From positions 42,501 through 106,500 of the forward strand of contig JADIIM010000032.1 in assembly GCA_015351705.1 (NCBI GenBank): DNA of 64,000 bases. Reading direction: 5' to 3'. The translations under genes and the position numbers were made by a program. Origin of the DNA: Aeromicrobium sp. GTDB taxonomy: Bacteria; Actinomycetota; Coriobacteriia; Anaerosomatales; Anaerosomataceae. Of the stretch, positions 1-9,130 are shown in pieces. The stretch's first letter is position 1; every line of letters begins with the position of its first letter. The notes under the pieces are model-generated. The model saw only the letters and a program-made list of their open reading frames with translations, had not been told where the DNA came from and did not search any database.

Positions 1-2571
1 TCGCAAGGACGTGGACACGACCGGTCGAGCAGCGGCACCCGGACCCGCGCATCAGCAGGAGGGACCAGCGCGCGCTCACGTGCTGGGACGCCCCGGGGGC
101 GTCAGACGAGCACGCGGCCCTCGGCACGTGGCACATCTCGAGGCCCACGCAAACCGCGCACGAAGCTGAAGCGCGTCCTGCGAATCGCGCTTCTCGCGCT
201 GCTCCTCCTCGGCGTGCTGAGCGGGATCGCTGGGTGTGTCGCGTTCAAGCGTCTCGCAGCAGACCTACCCGACCTCTCCCAGGGCGCGGCGCCGCTTGCC
301 GAGACGAGCGTGATCTACGACCGCGACGGGCAGGTCCTCACCGAGCTCCACGCCGAGCAGAACCGGACCTATGTCGCACTCGCGACCATCCCGATGCACC
401 TGCGGCAGGGAGTGATCGCAACCGAGGACCAAAGGTTCTACGAACATGAAGGCGTCGATCCGCTCGGGATCGCCCGCGCACTGTGGGTCAACGTCACCCA
501 GGGCAAACACCATGGTGGGTCGACCATCACGCAACAGTACGTCGTGAACACGTTCATCGAGCGTGAGGACAGCATCACGCGCAAGGTCAAGGAAGCGATG
601 CTGGCCTACGAGCTCGAGTCAAACTACTCCAAGGACGAGATCCTGGAGAAGTACCTCAACACCATCTACTTCGGCCATGGTGCGTACGGCGTGCAGGCTG
701 CGGCGGAGACGTACTTCGGCAAGAACGTGGGTGACCTCACCACCGGCGAGTGCGCGATGATCGCCGGGCTCATCAAGTCGCCTGGCGGCTTCTCACCGCG
801 CAACGACATGGAGGCCGCTAGGCTGCGCCGTGACACGGTGCTCGGCCAGATGCTCACGATGGGCTTCGTGGACCAGCAAGCGCATGATGCCGCGGTGGCC
901 GAGCAGATCGTCCTCGCCGAACCGAAGCCCACTGACGTACCGGCGCCCTACTTCGTGGAGTGGATCAAGCAGCAGCTGATCGATGAGTACGGCCCTGACG
1001 CGGTCTTCAAGGGCGGACTGCGGGTCACGACGACGGTCGATCGCCGGATGCAGGCCGCAGCGGAGCAGGCGATCACCTCGATCCTTGACCGTGAGGACGA
1101 CCCCTCGGCCGCGGTCGTGGCCGTCCACCCGGAGACGGGCGAGGTCCTGGCGATGGTCGGCGGCAAGGACTTCAATGCTCAGCAGTTCAACGTCGCCACG
1201 CAGGGACTCCGGCAGCCGGGGTCGTCCTTCAAGACGTTCGTGATCGCGGCGGCACTCGAGACGGGCATCTCACCCGAGAAGGCCTACGAGAGCCGCGCCG
1301 CATCGTTCGCCATCCCGGGTGGGCAGACGTGGAAGGTGACCGGGGCGTCAGCCGGCGGACCGATGCGGTTGCGCGTGGCGACAGAGAAGTCCATCAACTC
1401 CGTCTTCGCGCAGCTGATTCTTGAGGTTGGCGCCGACACCGTCGCCGAGGTAGCGACGCGCATGGGCATCGCAACGACGATCAACGCCGTGCCCGCCATC
1501 GCGCTCGGCAGTCAGGAGGTCACGCCCCTCGAGATGGCCTCGGCGTATGGAACGCTTGCGAACGCTGGCACGCATCTGCCACCGTTCGGCATCGCCGAGG
1601 TCGTCGCATCGGACGGCGAGGTCCTCAAGACCCACGTGCCCGAGCCGCACGAGGCGATCTCACCTGCTGTCGCCTACCTCACGACCGACATGCTCAAGGG
1701 CGTCATCACCAAGGGGACCGGCACGGCGGCCAAGATCGGACGACCCGCGGCCGGCAAGACGGGCACGACCCAGCAGTATCGCGACGCATGGTTCGTCGGC
1801 TACACCCCCGACCTTGCTGCCTCGGTCTGGGTGGGGTATCCGGAAGGCCAGCGCGAGATGACCAACGTGCACGGCCGTAAGGTCACGGGGGGGTCGTTCC
1901 CCGCGCAGATCTGGGCGGCCTTCATGAAGGAGGCGCTCAAGGAGTCCGAGGCCCGCGACTTCACCCGCCCCTCAGGTCTTACGACCGAGGTCATCTGTCT
2001 TGAGTCCGGAGAGAAGGCGACCGAGTTCTGCGAGTCGACCGCGAGCATGTTGTTCATCGCGGGCCACGCCCCGGGGCAGTGCAGCCTCCACACCGGACCC
2101 ACGACCGTGGAGATGCCCAATCTCGTCGGGATGATGAAGGACGAGGCCATCGCACTCCTCAACCGACTCAAACTGCTCTTCAAGATCGAGGAGAAGCCCG
2201 TGGAGGGCGTCCCCTCGGGCATGGTCAGCTCCCAGAACCCTGCGTACGGAAGCCAGGTGACGACCGGCACCGTGGTGAACCTGGTGATATCGACCGGTGC
2301 GCCCAAGAACGAGTCACCCGTGGCGACGTTCACGTACACACCGAAGGACGTGCTCGTGGACGTCCCGGTGGCGTTCGACGCATCGGGCTCGAAGGACCCG
2401 GATGGATCCATCGTCAAGTACGCGTGGGAGTTCGGTGACGGCACACCGGTGGCCGACGGTGTCACCGTGACCCACACGTTCTCGACCCCGGGGACGTATA
2501 CGGTCACGCTCTGGGTGACCGACGATGCCGACCTCGTCGACACGTTCACACAGACCATCGAGGTCCGGTAG
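1..2571 (+). CDS. Class A penicillin-binding protein with C-terminal PASTA and PKD domains (5' end off the window)
   Basis: Bifunctional peptidoglycan glycosyltransferase/transpeptidase that polymerises and cross-links cell wall at the outer face of the membrane. The frame is open to base 1. A GTG at 214 is possible, but a basic Arg/Lys tail and the membrane helix are encoded before it (about 150-240), so the true start is probably upstream of the window. Counted from 214: GT51 motif EDQRFYEHEG at 71-80, GGSTITQQ at 101-108, transpeptidase SSFK at 337-340, SIN at 393-395 and KTGT at 515-518, so both active sites look intact. One PASTA domain lies at about 630-696. A PKD-type beta-sandwich follows to the end, with the typical WEFGDG segment; this is uncommon after PASTA. 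It is a close paralogue of the protein at 5156-7393. Confidence 0.93.
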   Translation, partial: SQGRGHDRSSSGTRTRASAGGTSARSRAGTPRGRQTSTRPSARGTSRGPRKPRTKLKRVLRIALLALLLLGVLSGIAGCVAFKRLAADLPDLSQGAAPLAETSVIYDRDGQVLTELHAEQNRTYVALATIPMHLRQGVIATEDQRFYEHEGVDPLGIARALWVNVTQGKHHGGSTITQQYVVNTFIEREDSITRKVKEAMLAYELESNYSKDEILEKYLNTIYFGHGAYGVQAAAETYFGKNVGDLTTGECAMIAGLIKSPGGFSPRNDMEAARLRRDTVLGQMLTMGFVDQQAHDAAVAEQIVLAEPKPTDVPAPYFVEWIKQQLIDEYGPDAVFKGGLRVTTTVDRRMQAAAEQAITSILDREDDPSAAVVAVHPETGEVLAMVGGKDFNAQQFNVATQGLRQPGSSFKTFVIAAALETGISPEKAYESRAASFAIPGGQTWKVTGASAGGPMRLRVATEKSINSVFAQLILEVGADTVAEVATRMGIATTINAVPAIALGSQEVTPLEMASAYGTLANAGTHLPPFGIAEVVASDGEVLKTHVPEPHEAISPAVAYLTTDMLKGVITKGTGTAAKIGRPAAGKTGTTQQYRDAWFVGYTPDLAASVWVGYPEGQREMTNVHGRKVTGGSFPAQIWAAFMKEALKESEARDFTRPSGLTTEVICLESGEKATEFCESTASMLFIAGHAPGQCSLHTGPTTVEMPNLVGMMKDEAIALLNRLKLLFKIEEKPVEGVPSGMVSSQNPAYGSQVTTGTVVNLVISTGAPKNESPVATFTYTPKDVLVDVPVAFDASGSKDPDGSIVKYAWEFGDGTPVADGVTVTHTFSTPGTYTVTLWVTDDADLVDTFTQTIEVR

Positions 2572-2586
2572 TCACTCGACTGAGAT

Positions 2587-2608
2587 GCCCCCGCAGTCCT
2601 GCGGGGGC
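2587..2608 (+). terminator. Hairpin between convergent genes
   Basis: A perfect 9-bp GC stem with a 4-nt loop lies between the convergent PBP and U32 stop codons. It lacks a T-tract in either direction, so it may act as a Rho-assisted or bidirectional end. Confidence 0.5.
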
Positions 2609-2610
2609 GG

Positions 2611-5019
2611 TCAGAGCACCCCCCGGTACAGGTGCCCGCTCGTCGATGGCGTGACGAGTGGGTTCGAAGGTGGTGGACCGCCGGCGACCACGACGTCACG
2701 CGCTGATCGCAGGGCGCGGACCACCTCGGCCGCACGCGTCGCATCCTCGTCCGAGAAGTCGATGCGCAGGGCGGCGACGCCCGCGCCGACCACCTCGTCG
2801 AGCGCCCGCACCAGATCGAGTGTGACGGCGTTCATGATGTGCGACCGCCCGTGTTCGTCGGTGGTGACCGGCATCTCATAGCCCTTGCGGTCGCGCAGCC
2901 GCCACCAGCCCGAGCGACGCGGGCAGGAGGCGCAGCGATGCCCACACGCTCCGGCCGCCTCGAGCACACACTGCTCGGCGACCATGAGCTCCGTGCGGCC
3001 CCACACGAGCGCGCCGGTGGGAACGGGAGCCTGCTCCACGAGGGTCGCCAGCTGCCGGCCGGAAAGCTCGGGCGACGCCCAGACCGACGAGGCGCCGAGG
3101 TCGGCGAGGGCCTCGGCTGTGGATCCGTTCGTGACGTTGAGCGACCAGTCGGCGCTGATCCGCCTCCCGCGTCCCATGAGCCCGAGATTCCCGACGATGG
3201 CAGTGCCGCTCTCACTCCCGAGCCACTGCTCCAATGCCTCGACCTCGTCCGGCCACACGACGCGCGGCAGGAACGGCCGCACGCCATCGGGCAAGACGCG
3301 TGGTGCACCGAACACGCGAAGGTAGACCTCCTCGGCACCGGCCTCCACTGCAGCACGGGCCACCGCCTCCTCCCACGCGACCGCCACGACGGCGGGTGTA
3401 CGCGTACGGCTCCCCCCCGTGCGCGCCGGCGCTTCGATCCGCGGATAGCGACGCTCGCGCCTCGCCCACGCCTCGAGGCGTGCATCCTCGAGACGCTCGA
3501 GCGCCTCTCGCCGCGCGGCGTGCAGCGCCGAGTAGCCGATGCCCACACCCGACTCGACGTCGATGTCCCAACCGCAAGCGCGGTGACCGGAGCCGCCGAG
3601 CCTCCCGACGTGGTCCATGACCTCGGTGACCGTGATCTCCTTCGTCCGGGCGGGAGCGACGACCGGGCCGGTGACGTCCACGCGCGTGCCGTCGGCCTCG
3701 GCCGAGAGCGCCAGTGGCTCGCCGGCGGCCAGGCGGACGCCGAAGCGGACCGGGGTGGCACGCGTGTCAGCGGCGGCCGTGCCGCTGAAGGTGCGCCGGG
3801 CGGCCTCGGCAAGGGTCGCGTCCGCGACGCGGAAGACGCGGTCGCCCACGCGTGCCCGACGCTCCAGGGCGAGCCGGGCGCTCGCGCCCGCGGGAGCGCC
3901 CGAGCGCGGACGGCCGTCGACGACCATCTCACCCGCCGCCTGCGCGAAGCGCCCCGAGCCCGTCCACACCTCGATGGTGTCGCGCGCATCAAGCGGACGC
4001 TCGAGCTCCACCCAGACATGGTCCGCATCGACTCGGGCCACGCGCCCGACGAGCACGCCGCGGTTGTTCGGCCGGGTGTAGCCCATCAGTGCGGAGCCAC
4101 GCTCCCCTGTCAGGTACGCATCGGTGAACCCTCGGCTGAACGCCTCCTCGAGAAGCGACCACTCGGCCTGCGTCGGCGCGAATCCGTCGGGATCGGCGAG
4201 TGCACGATCGAGCGCTCCGCGATACACGGACGTCACGACTGCAACGTACTCCGGCGACTTCATCCTGCCTTCGATCTTGAGCGAGCGGACGCCCGCGGCA
4301 ACGAGCGCCGGCAGGTGTGCCAGCCCTGCCATGTCCCTCGGCGAGAGCAGATACCGCCCCGGGGCGTCCGCTGCCGCCCCAGAGGGATCGATGAGCTCGT
4401 ATGGGAGTCGACACGGCTGCGCGCACATCCCACGATTGGCCGAGCGGCCTCCGATCATGGAGGACATCAGACACTGCCCCGAGTACGAGTAGCAGATGGC
4501 ACCGTGGACGAACGTCTCGACCTCGATGCCCGTGGCCGCGCATGCGGCGATGGCGTCGATGTCGAGTTCGCGTGCGAGCGTGACGCGCTCGGACCCAGCC
4601 TCGGCAAGCGCGAGGACAGCCGCAGGATTCATGGCATTCGCCTGCGTGGAGGCATGGATGCGGACGTCGGGCAACTCCTGGCGGATCAGGCGCATCAGGC
4701 CGAGGTCCTGGACGATGACCGCATCGACGCCGAGGGCCCACGCCTCGTCCACCAAGGCGAGCGCGCTGTCCATCTCGTGCGGCAAGACGACGACGTTGGC
4801 GGCCAGGTACACCCGTGCATGCCGCAGGTGCGCGAAGCGGGTCGCCTCGGCAAGAGAGGTCGCATCGAAGTTGTCCGCGCCGCGCCGGGCGTTCAACTCC
4901 CCGAGACCGAGGTACACCGCATCGGCACCGTTGTTCACCGCGGCGACGAGCGCCACGGGTCCGCCAGCCGGCGCGAGAAGCTCGACGGGAGCGGTACGCG
5001 AATGGTCCAGGCTGTTCAA
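2611..5019 (-). CDS. U32 family peptidase-like protein (RlhA/TrhP-type), 802 aa
   Basis: Member of the U32 family. Characterised bacterial relatives hydroxylate rRNA (RlhA, 23S C2501) or tRNA uridine (TrhP) rather than cleaving protein. The N-terminal third is the TIM-barrel-like U32 core starting LLAPAGG. The family signature is visible around FVHGAICYSYSGQCLMSS, followed by NRGMCAQPCR, which gives the cysteines that ligate an iron-sulfur cluster in RlhA-type proteins. A middle DUF3656-like segment and a further Cys cluster near the C-terminus (CGHRCASCPRR) match the long RlhA form. The start is a TTG with a strong AAAGGGAG ribosome site just upstream. The gene stands alone between two penicillin-binding protein genes on the other strand. 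The exact RNA target cannot be told from sequence. Confidence 0.85.
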   Translation of the reverse strand: MNSLDHSRTAPVELLAPAGGPVALVAAVNNGADAVYLGLGELNARRGADNFDATSLAEATRFAHLRHARVYLAANVVVLPHEMDSALALVDEAWALGVDAVIVQDLGLMRLIRQELPDVRIHASTQANAMNPAAVLALAEAGSERVTLARELDIDAIAACAATGIEVETFVHGAICYSYSGQCLMSSMIGGRSANRGMCAQPCRLPYELIDPSGAAADAPGRYLLSPRDMAGLAHLPALVAAGVRSLKIEGRMKSPEYVAVVTSVYRGALDRALADPDGFAPTQAEWSLLEEAFSRGFTDAYLTGERGSALMGYTRPNNRGVLVGRVARVDADHVWVELERPLDARDTIEVWTGSGRFAQAAGEMVVDGRPRSGAPAGASARLALERRARVGDRVFRVADATLAEAARRTFSGTAAADTRATPVRFGVRLAAGEPLALSAEADGTRVDVTGPVVAPARTKEITVTEVMDHVGRLGGSGHRACGWDIDVESGVGIGYSALHAARREALERLEDARLEAWARRERRYPRIEAPARTGGSRTRTPAVVAVAWEEAVARAAVEAGAEEVYLRVFGAPRVLPDGVRPFLPRVVWPDEVEALEQWLGSESGTAIVGNLGLMGRGRRISADWSLNVTNGSTAEALADLGASSVWASPELSGRQLATLVEQAPVPTGALVWGRTELMVAEQCVLEAAGACGHRCASCPRRSGWWRLRDRKGYEMPVTTDEHGRSHIMNAVTLDLVRALDEVVGAGVAALRIDFSDEDATRAAEVVRALRSARDVVVAGGPPPSNPLVTPSTSGHLYRGVL

Positions 5020-5069
5020 CGGCTCCCTTTCAGTGTGATGGGGGCGGCGGTGCGAGACGTGTAGGCGGC

Positions 5070-5075
5070 TATACT
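5070..5075 (+). promoter_or_regulatory. Possible -10 box (TATACT) for the second PBP gene
   Basis: TATACT stands in the 136-bp gap before the PBP start, with a poor -35 region. A short inverted repeat (CCCGG...CCGGG) follows. Weak evidence. Confidence 0.3.
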
Positions 5076-5155
5076 ACTGTGCCCGGGGTCACAGACCGGG
5101 TAGCGCCGACATGCGTACCACGCCATAATAGACCGTTGGTACGAGAGGAGTCCTG

Positions 5156-7393
5156 GTGTCACGACGAAGCAGACTGCGCCGGCGCAAGCACTCGCCGGTC
5201 GGAAAGGTGATCATCGGCGCGGTGGCGCTGGCGGTCGTCTTCGGCCTGCTCGCATCGGGAACCGGAGCAGCCGTCGCCTTCGGCGTGGCAAGCTCCTGGC
5301 TCGAGGGGCTTCCGGACATCGATGACCCCGACGCGTTCGCCGTGGCACAGACCACGAAGATCTACTCGGCCGACGGGGTACTGCTCGCGAACCTGTACCT
5401 GGAGAATCGCCAGGTCGTCGCGCTCGATGAGATCTCACCGCATCTGCTGCACGCGGTGGTCGCGGTAGAAGACGAGCGCTTCTACGCGCACAAGGGCGTC
5501 GATTTCATCGGTCTCACCCGCGCGGTGATCACCAATGCCACCACCGGGCGCCGCGAGGGCGCCTCGACACTCACGCAGCAGTACGTACGGAACACCATCC
5601 TGGCCGACGAGCGCTTCGAGATCTCGCTCAAGCGCAAGGTGCGCGAGGCGTGGCTCGCACTCGAGTTGGAGAAGCGGCACACCAAAGACGAGCTTCTCGC
5701 CATGTACATCAACACCGTGTACTACGGTGAGGGTGCGTACGGCGCCGAGGCCGCGGCGCTGACCTACTTCAACAAGCACGCCCGCGACCTGACCGTCGCG
5801 GAAGCTGCGCTGCTCGCGGGCCTGCCCCAGGCGCCGAGCCGGCTCACGCCGTACGAGAACCCCGACGGTGCGGTGTCCAGGCGCCAGTGGGTCCTCTCAA
5901 AGATGTACGAGCAGGGATACATCACCGATGCCGAGTACGAAGCGGCCAAGGTCGAGGACCTCACTCTTGATCGCTCGCAGGAGCTCGACGAACAGGGCAT
6001 CTACCAGGCGCCGTACTTCGTGGCACACGTCAAGAAGCTGCTGCAGGACGAGTACGGCACGTCGCTCGTGTTCAAGGGCGGACTGAGCGTCCACACGACA
6101 CTCGATACCAAGCTGCAGACGTACGCCGAGCAGGCCTCACGCAGCGTCCTCGATCGACCGGACGACCCTGACAACGCCCTCGTGGCCATCGAGCCCACGA
6201 GCGGGCACATCGTAGCGATGGTCGGCGGACGGGACTGGCAGTCGAACAAGTTCAACTTCGCCACCCAGGCCAAGCGTCAGCCCGGTTCGTCGTTCAAGGT
6301 CTTCACGCTCGTAGCGGCGCTCGAAGAAGGCATGCCGCCTCGGCGGATGCTCGACTCGTCTTCTCCGGCAACGATTCCCACCGGCGGCCGCCCGTGGGTG
6401 GTCGGCAACGCCGAAGGCGGTGGCGGACGCGGCTACATCACGCTCCAGGCCGCCACCGTCGGCTCGGTGAACACCGCGTTCGCACGACTGATCACCGAGA
6501 TCGGCGCGGAGAAGGTCGCCACGACCGCTCGCCGTATGGGAATCGAGAGCGAGATCCAGCCGTTCCTGTCGATCACACTCGGCAGCCAGGAAGTCACACC
6601 GCTTGAGATGGCGTCGGCGTACGGGACGCTGGCGGCCGATGGGAAGCACTATCCCCACACCGCTATCACGCGCATCGAGGACGCCGGCGGTGAGACCATC
6701 TACGAGGAGACCCTCGAGCCGGAACAGGCCCTCAGTCACAGCATCGCATACGCCACCACGCAGATCCTGAAGGGCGTCATCAGCGGCGGAACCGCGCGTC
6801 GCGCCAGCATCGGGCGGCCGGCGGCTGGCAAGACCGGCACCACCCAGGACTACCGGGACGCATGGTTCGTGGGTTACACGCCTGAGTTGGCCTGCGCCGT
6901 GTGGATGGGCTACACGCCGGAGCGACCGATGCGCAGCGTCCATGGGCGGCGCGTGTTCGGCGGCACGTTCCCCGCCGAGATCTGGCAGCAGTTCATGTCC
7001 AAGGCACTTGCCGACCGCCCCAAGACCGACTTCAACCCGGCCCCCTCTCCGAAGTACACGTGGAAGCAGGAGTGGGACATCCCCAGCAAAGCGGTCCCGA
7101 ACCTCGTGGGGCTCGCGCAGGCCGCCGCGATAAAGGCGCTGACCGACGCGGGCTTCGAGGAGTACTCCGTGTCCGAGGGGTTCAGCGACACGATCGCCAA
7201 GGGCCTCGTGATGTCCCAGTCACCAGCGGCAGGCTCCAAGGTGGATCCGACCAAGACGACGGTAGCCATCGTCATCTCTAAGGGCCCGGACCCGAACAAG
7301 CCCAAGACGCCTGACACACCGACGCCACCACCACCGCCGCCGCCTCCGCCGCCGCCGCCGCCGCCAGAGCCTACATCGACTCCGAGTCCGTGA
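5156..7393 (+). CDS. Class A penicillin-binding protein with PASTA domain and polyproline tail
   Basis: Bifunctional glycosyltransferase/transpeptidase, 745 aa. It has a short Arg-rich cytoplasmic tail, a membrane helix at about 18-43, a GT51 domain (EDERFYAHKG with catalytic Glu105, STLTQQ), a transpeptidase domain (SSFK at 378-381, SVN, KTGT from Lys559) and one PASTA domain. The tail ends in a run of 14 consecutive prolines followed by PEPTSTPSP. The GTG start has a GAGAGGAG ribosome site six bases upstream. The core aligns closely with the PBP at the left edge, with nearly identical stretches such as the KTGTTQ, YRDAWFVGYTP and EVTPLEMASAYGTLA segments, so the two are duplicates that differ mainly in their C-terminal extensions. 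Confidence 0.95.
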   Translation: MSRRSRLRRRKHSPVGKVIIGAVALAVVFGLLASGTGAAVAFGVASSWLEGLPDIDDPDAFAVAQTTKIYSADGVLLANLYLENRQVVALDEISPHLLHAVVAVEDERFYAHKGVDFIGLTRAVITNATTGRREGASTLTQQYVRNTILADERFEISLKRKVREAWLALELEKRHTKDELLAMYINTVYYGEGAYGAEAAALTYFNKHARDLTVAEAALLAGLPQAPSRLTPYENPDGAVSRRQWVLSKMYEQGYITDAEYEAAKVEDLTLDRSQELDEQGIYQAPYFVAHVKKLLQDEYGTSLVFKGGLSVHTTLDTKLQTYAEQASRSVLDRPDDPDNALVAIEPTSGHIVAMVGGRDWQSNKFNFATQAKRQPGSSFKVFTLVAALEEGMPPRRMLDSSSPATIPTGGRPWVVGNAEGGGGRGYITLQAATVGSVNTAFARLITEIGAEKVATTARRMGIESEIQPFLSITLGSQEVTPLEMASAYGTLAADGKHYPHTAITRIEDAGGETIYEETLEPEQALSHSIAYATTQILKGVISGGTARRASIGRPAAGKTGTTQDYRDAWFVGYTPELACAVWMGYTPERPMRSVHGRRVFGGTFPAEIWQQFMSKALADRPKTDFNPAPSPKYTWKQEWDIPSKAVPNLVGLAQAAAIKALTDAGFEEYSVSEGFSDTIAKGLVMSQSPAAGSKVDPTKTTVAIVISKGPDPNKPKTPDTPTPPPPPPPPPPPPPPEPTSTPSP

Positions 7394-7416
7394 CACACTG
7401 ACGCGCATCAGACGAG

Positions 7417-7446
7417 AGGACCCCGACCGCGATCGGTCGGGGTCCT
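7417..7446 (+). terminator. Strong intrinsic terminator
   Basis: Perfect 13-bp stem (AGGACCCCGACCG and its complement) around a CGAT loop, followed by T-rich GCTTCTGTCT, just after the PBP stop. It can also serve the convergent NIF3-like gene. Confidence 0.8.
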
Positions 7447-7481
7447 GCTTCTGTCTGGATGCGACGGCAGCTATCCCGCCG

Positions 7482-8435
7482 CTACGAGCGCCTGACGCGC
7501 ACCATCCCCGAGGTGCAGAACACCTCGACGCCTTTGCTCTCGATGCGGTCGAGCACCAGGTTCATGCCGAGCGCATCGGAGCTGACGTGTCCGGCGATCA
7601 CCAGGTTGAGCTTGATCTTCTCGGCGTGCTTGCGGTGCTCTTCCGAGTAGTGCATGCCGACGAGTGTGCCCACGCCTGCAGCCACGAGCGTATCGAGGGC
7701 CTCGGTCGGGCCTTCAGTGCCACCGGTCATGTCGACATGGCATGTGCCACACCGCCCCGATCCGCTCCCCTGGACAAGCGCTGGCCCATAGCCCTTCTTG
7801 GCCGCGTCCTCGTACTCGGGGACCGAGTGGAGCAACTTGACCAGATCGTCCAACGTGCGCGGCGCTTCCCCGTCGACGAGCTCCTGCACGAACCTGTTCA
7901 CGTTGTTGTCGGCGGGGGTGTGGCACGACATCGAGGCGAAGTCGAGCAGTCGCGCGGCGTCGACCGCCCGGTAGTGGTTCACCGGCATGATCTTGCGCCG
8001 GACCTCCTCGGCACGCGGCGCGATCAGCGCATCGGCGACTCCGATACCGACCCCGCGCGCTGCCCACAGGTCCGCCTGCATGTACATGACACGATGCAGG
8101 TTCGCGTAGCCGGGGCCTTCAGGGTGGTGGGCGAAGATCAGGTCGATCGGGGCACCGCGCTCTCGGAGACGGTCGGCCAGCACGACCTCGCCCACCTCCA
8201 TGTCGATGCCGGTGATCAGCCCCCGCACTTCGGACTCGGGGTCACCGATGCAGATGCGCGTGTCGTCATACGGGTTGGTGAGGCGTTCCGTGTCGAAGAA
8301 GCGCTTCTCGTCATCGGCGAGGCCCTCGTACTCCTTCTTCGCGGCCGCCAGCACGTGATCGATCTCCTCACGAGAGCGCACGTCCGCCTCGATGCCGGCC
8401 TCGACTGCGGTGGTGTAGATGTCATGGAGTCTCAT
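7482..8435 (-). CDS. NIF3-like protein (DUF34 family)
   Basis: Member of the NIF3/DUF34 family, a di-metal fold proposed to act in nucleotide or cofactor metabolism; its biochemical role is unsettled. Visible family features are IFAHHPEG near residue 105 and the C-terminal GMHYSEEHRKHAEK and IAGHVSSDALG segments, which supply metal-binding His/Glu residues. A Cys-containing segment (GRCGTCHVD) lies between. The start ATG at 8435 follows a GAGAGGAAG ribosome site; an in-frame extension upstream has no homology-like character. The gene overlaps the end of the mpg gene by 14 bases, so the two are co-transcribed. Confidence 0.82.
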   Translation of the reverse strand: MRLHDIYTTAVEAGIEADVRSREEIDHVLAAAKKEYEGLADDEKRFFDTERLTNPYDDTRICIGDPESEVRGLITGIDMEVGEVVLADRLRERGAPIDLIFAHHPEGPGYANLHRVMYMQADLWAARGVGIGVADALIAPRAEEVRRKIMPVNHYRAVDAARLLDFASMSCHTPADNNVNRFVQELVDGEAPRTLDDLVKLLHSVPEYEDAAKKGYGPALVQGSGSGRCGTCHVDMTGGTEGPTEALDTLVAAGVGTLVGMHYSEEHRKHAEKIKLNLVIAGHVSSDALGMNLVLDRIESKGVEVFCTSGMVRVRRS

Positions 8436-9090
8436 GCCGTCTTCCTCTCTTGCCGCGGGTGCCACGGCCTGATGACCGCGGTCCCGCACTCGCCTTCGAT
8501 ACGTGGTCGCTGTCCCTCACATAGAAGCGTAGCGGAAGCTCATGCCCCGCGCTCAACCCGATCCGCCCGCTGACTCCCACGCGCTCCTCCGGGACACCCG
8601 TGCCTTGATATGCCGCGAGACTCTCGCCGAGCGGGACACCGTTGCACGTCAGGTCGATGCCGAGTGCGGCTGCGAGTTTGCCCGGCCCGTTGGTGAGGGC
8701 CGGACCGGCACGCCCGCCACGGCGCGTCGACATCACCTCGAGACCGGCCACGGGCTCGAGAGCGCGGATGAGCACGGCCCCGGCGACACCCTCCATCTCG
8801 GTCACGAGGTTGAGCATGTGATGGTTGCCGTACGTGAAGTACACGTACGCATGGCCGGGCGGGCCGTACATCACGCGATTCCGAGCGGTGATGCCACGTG
8901 TGGCGGCGTGGGATCCGGGGTCGTCACTACCCAGGTACGCCTCGGTCTCCACTACGACGCCCGCGGTGAGCGCGCCTCCTATGCGGCTCACCAGCACGCA
9001 ACCGAGGAGCTCGCGTGCGACCAGGGTGGTCGGCCGGGCGAAGAACGACGACTCGAGCATGGCCGTGGCAGCCGGGTCGAACAGGCTCAT
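8422..9090 (-). CDS. mpg: DNA-3-methyladenine glycosylase (AAG/Mpg family)
   Basis: Base-excision-repair enzyme that removes alkylated purines. The protein is 222 aa, the usual size. The family motifs are present: ARELLGCVL, the active-site Glu in VVETEAYLG, YGPPGHAYVYFTYGNH and the NGPGKLAAALGI segment. The ATG at 9090 was chosen because the family begins close to the FFARPTTLVARELLG motif; the ORF extension upstream is Arg-rich and looks non-coding. It sits between polX and the NIF3-like gene, all in one direction, so polX-mpg form a small DNA-repair pair. Confidence 0.9.
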   Translation of the reverse strand: MSLFDPAATAMLESSFFARPTTLVARELLGCVLVSRIGGALTAGVVVETEAYLGSDDPGSHAATRGITARNRVMYGPPGHAYVYFTYGNHHMLNLVTEMEGVAGAVLIRALEPVAGLEVMSTRRGGRAGPALTNGPGKLAAALGIDLTCNGVPLGESLAAYQGTGVPEERVGVSGRIGLSAGHELPLRFYVRDSDHVSKASAGPRSSGRGTRGKRGRRHETP

Positions 9091-9130
9091 GCCTCGGCGT
9101 CCCTGAGGGCAGCGACGGCGGGTAACCGGG

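Noticed and set aside
2839-5064. 741-aa open frame on the plus strand opposite the U32 gene
   Set aside because: It is the antisense shadow of a well-supported gene. The residue make-up (Arg, His, Gly-rich, no domain) is that of a mirrored high-GC gene.
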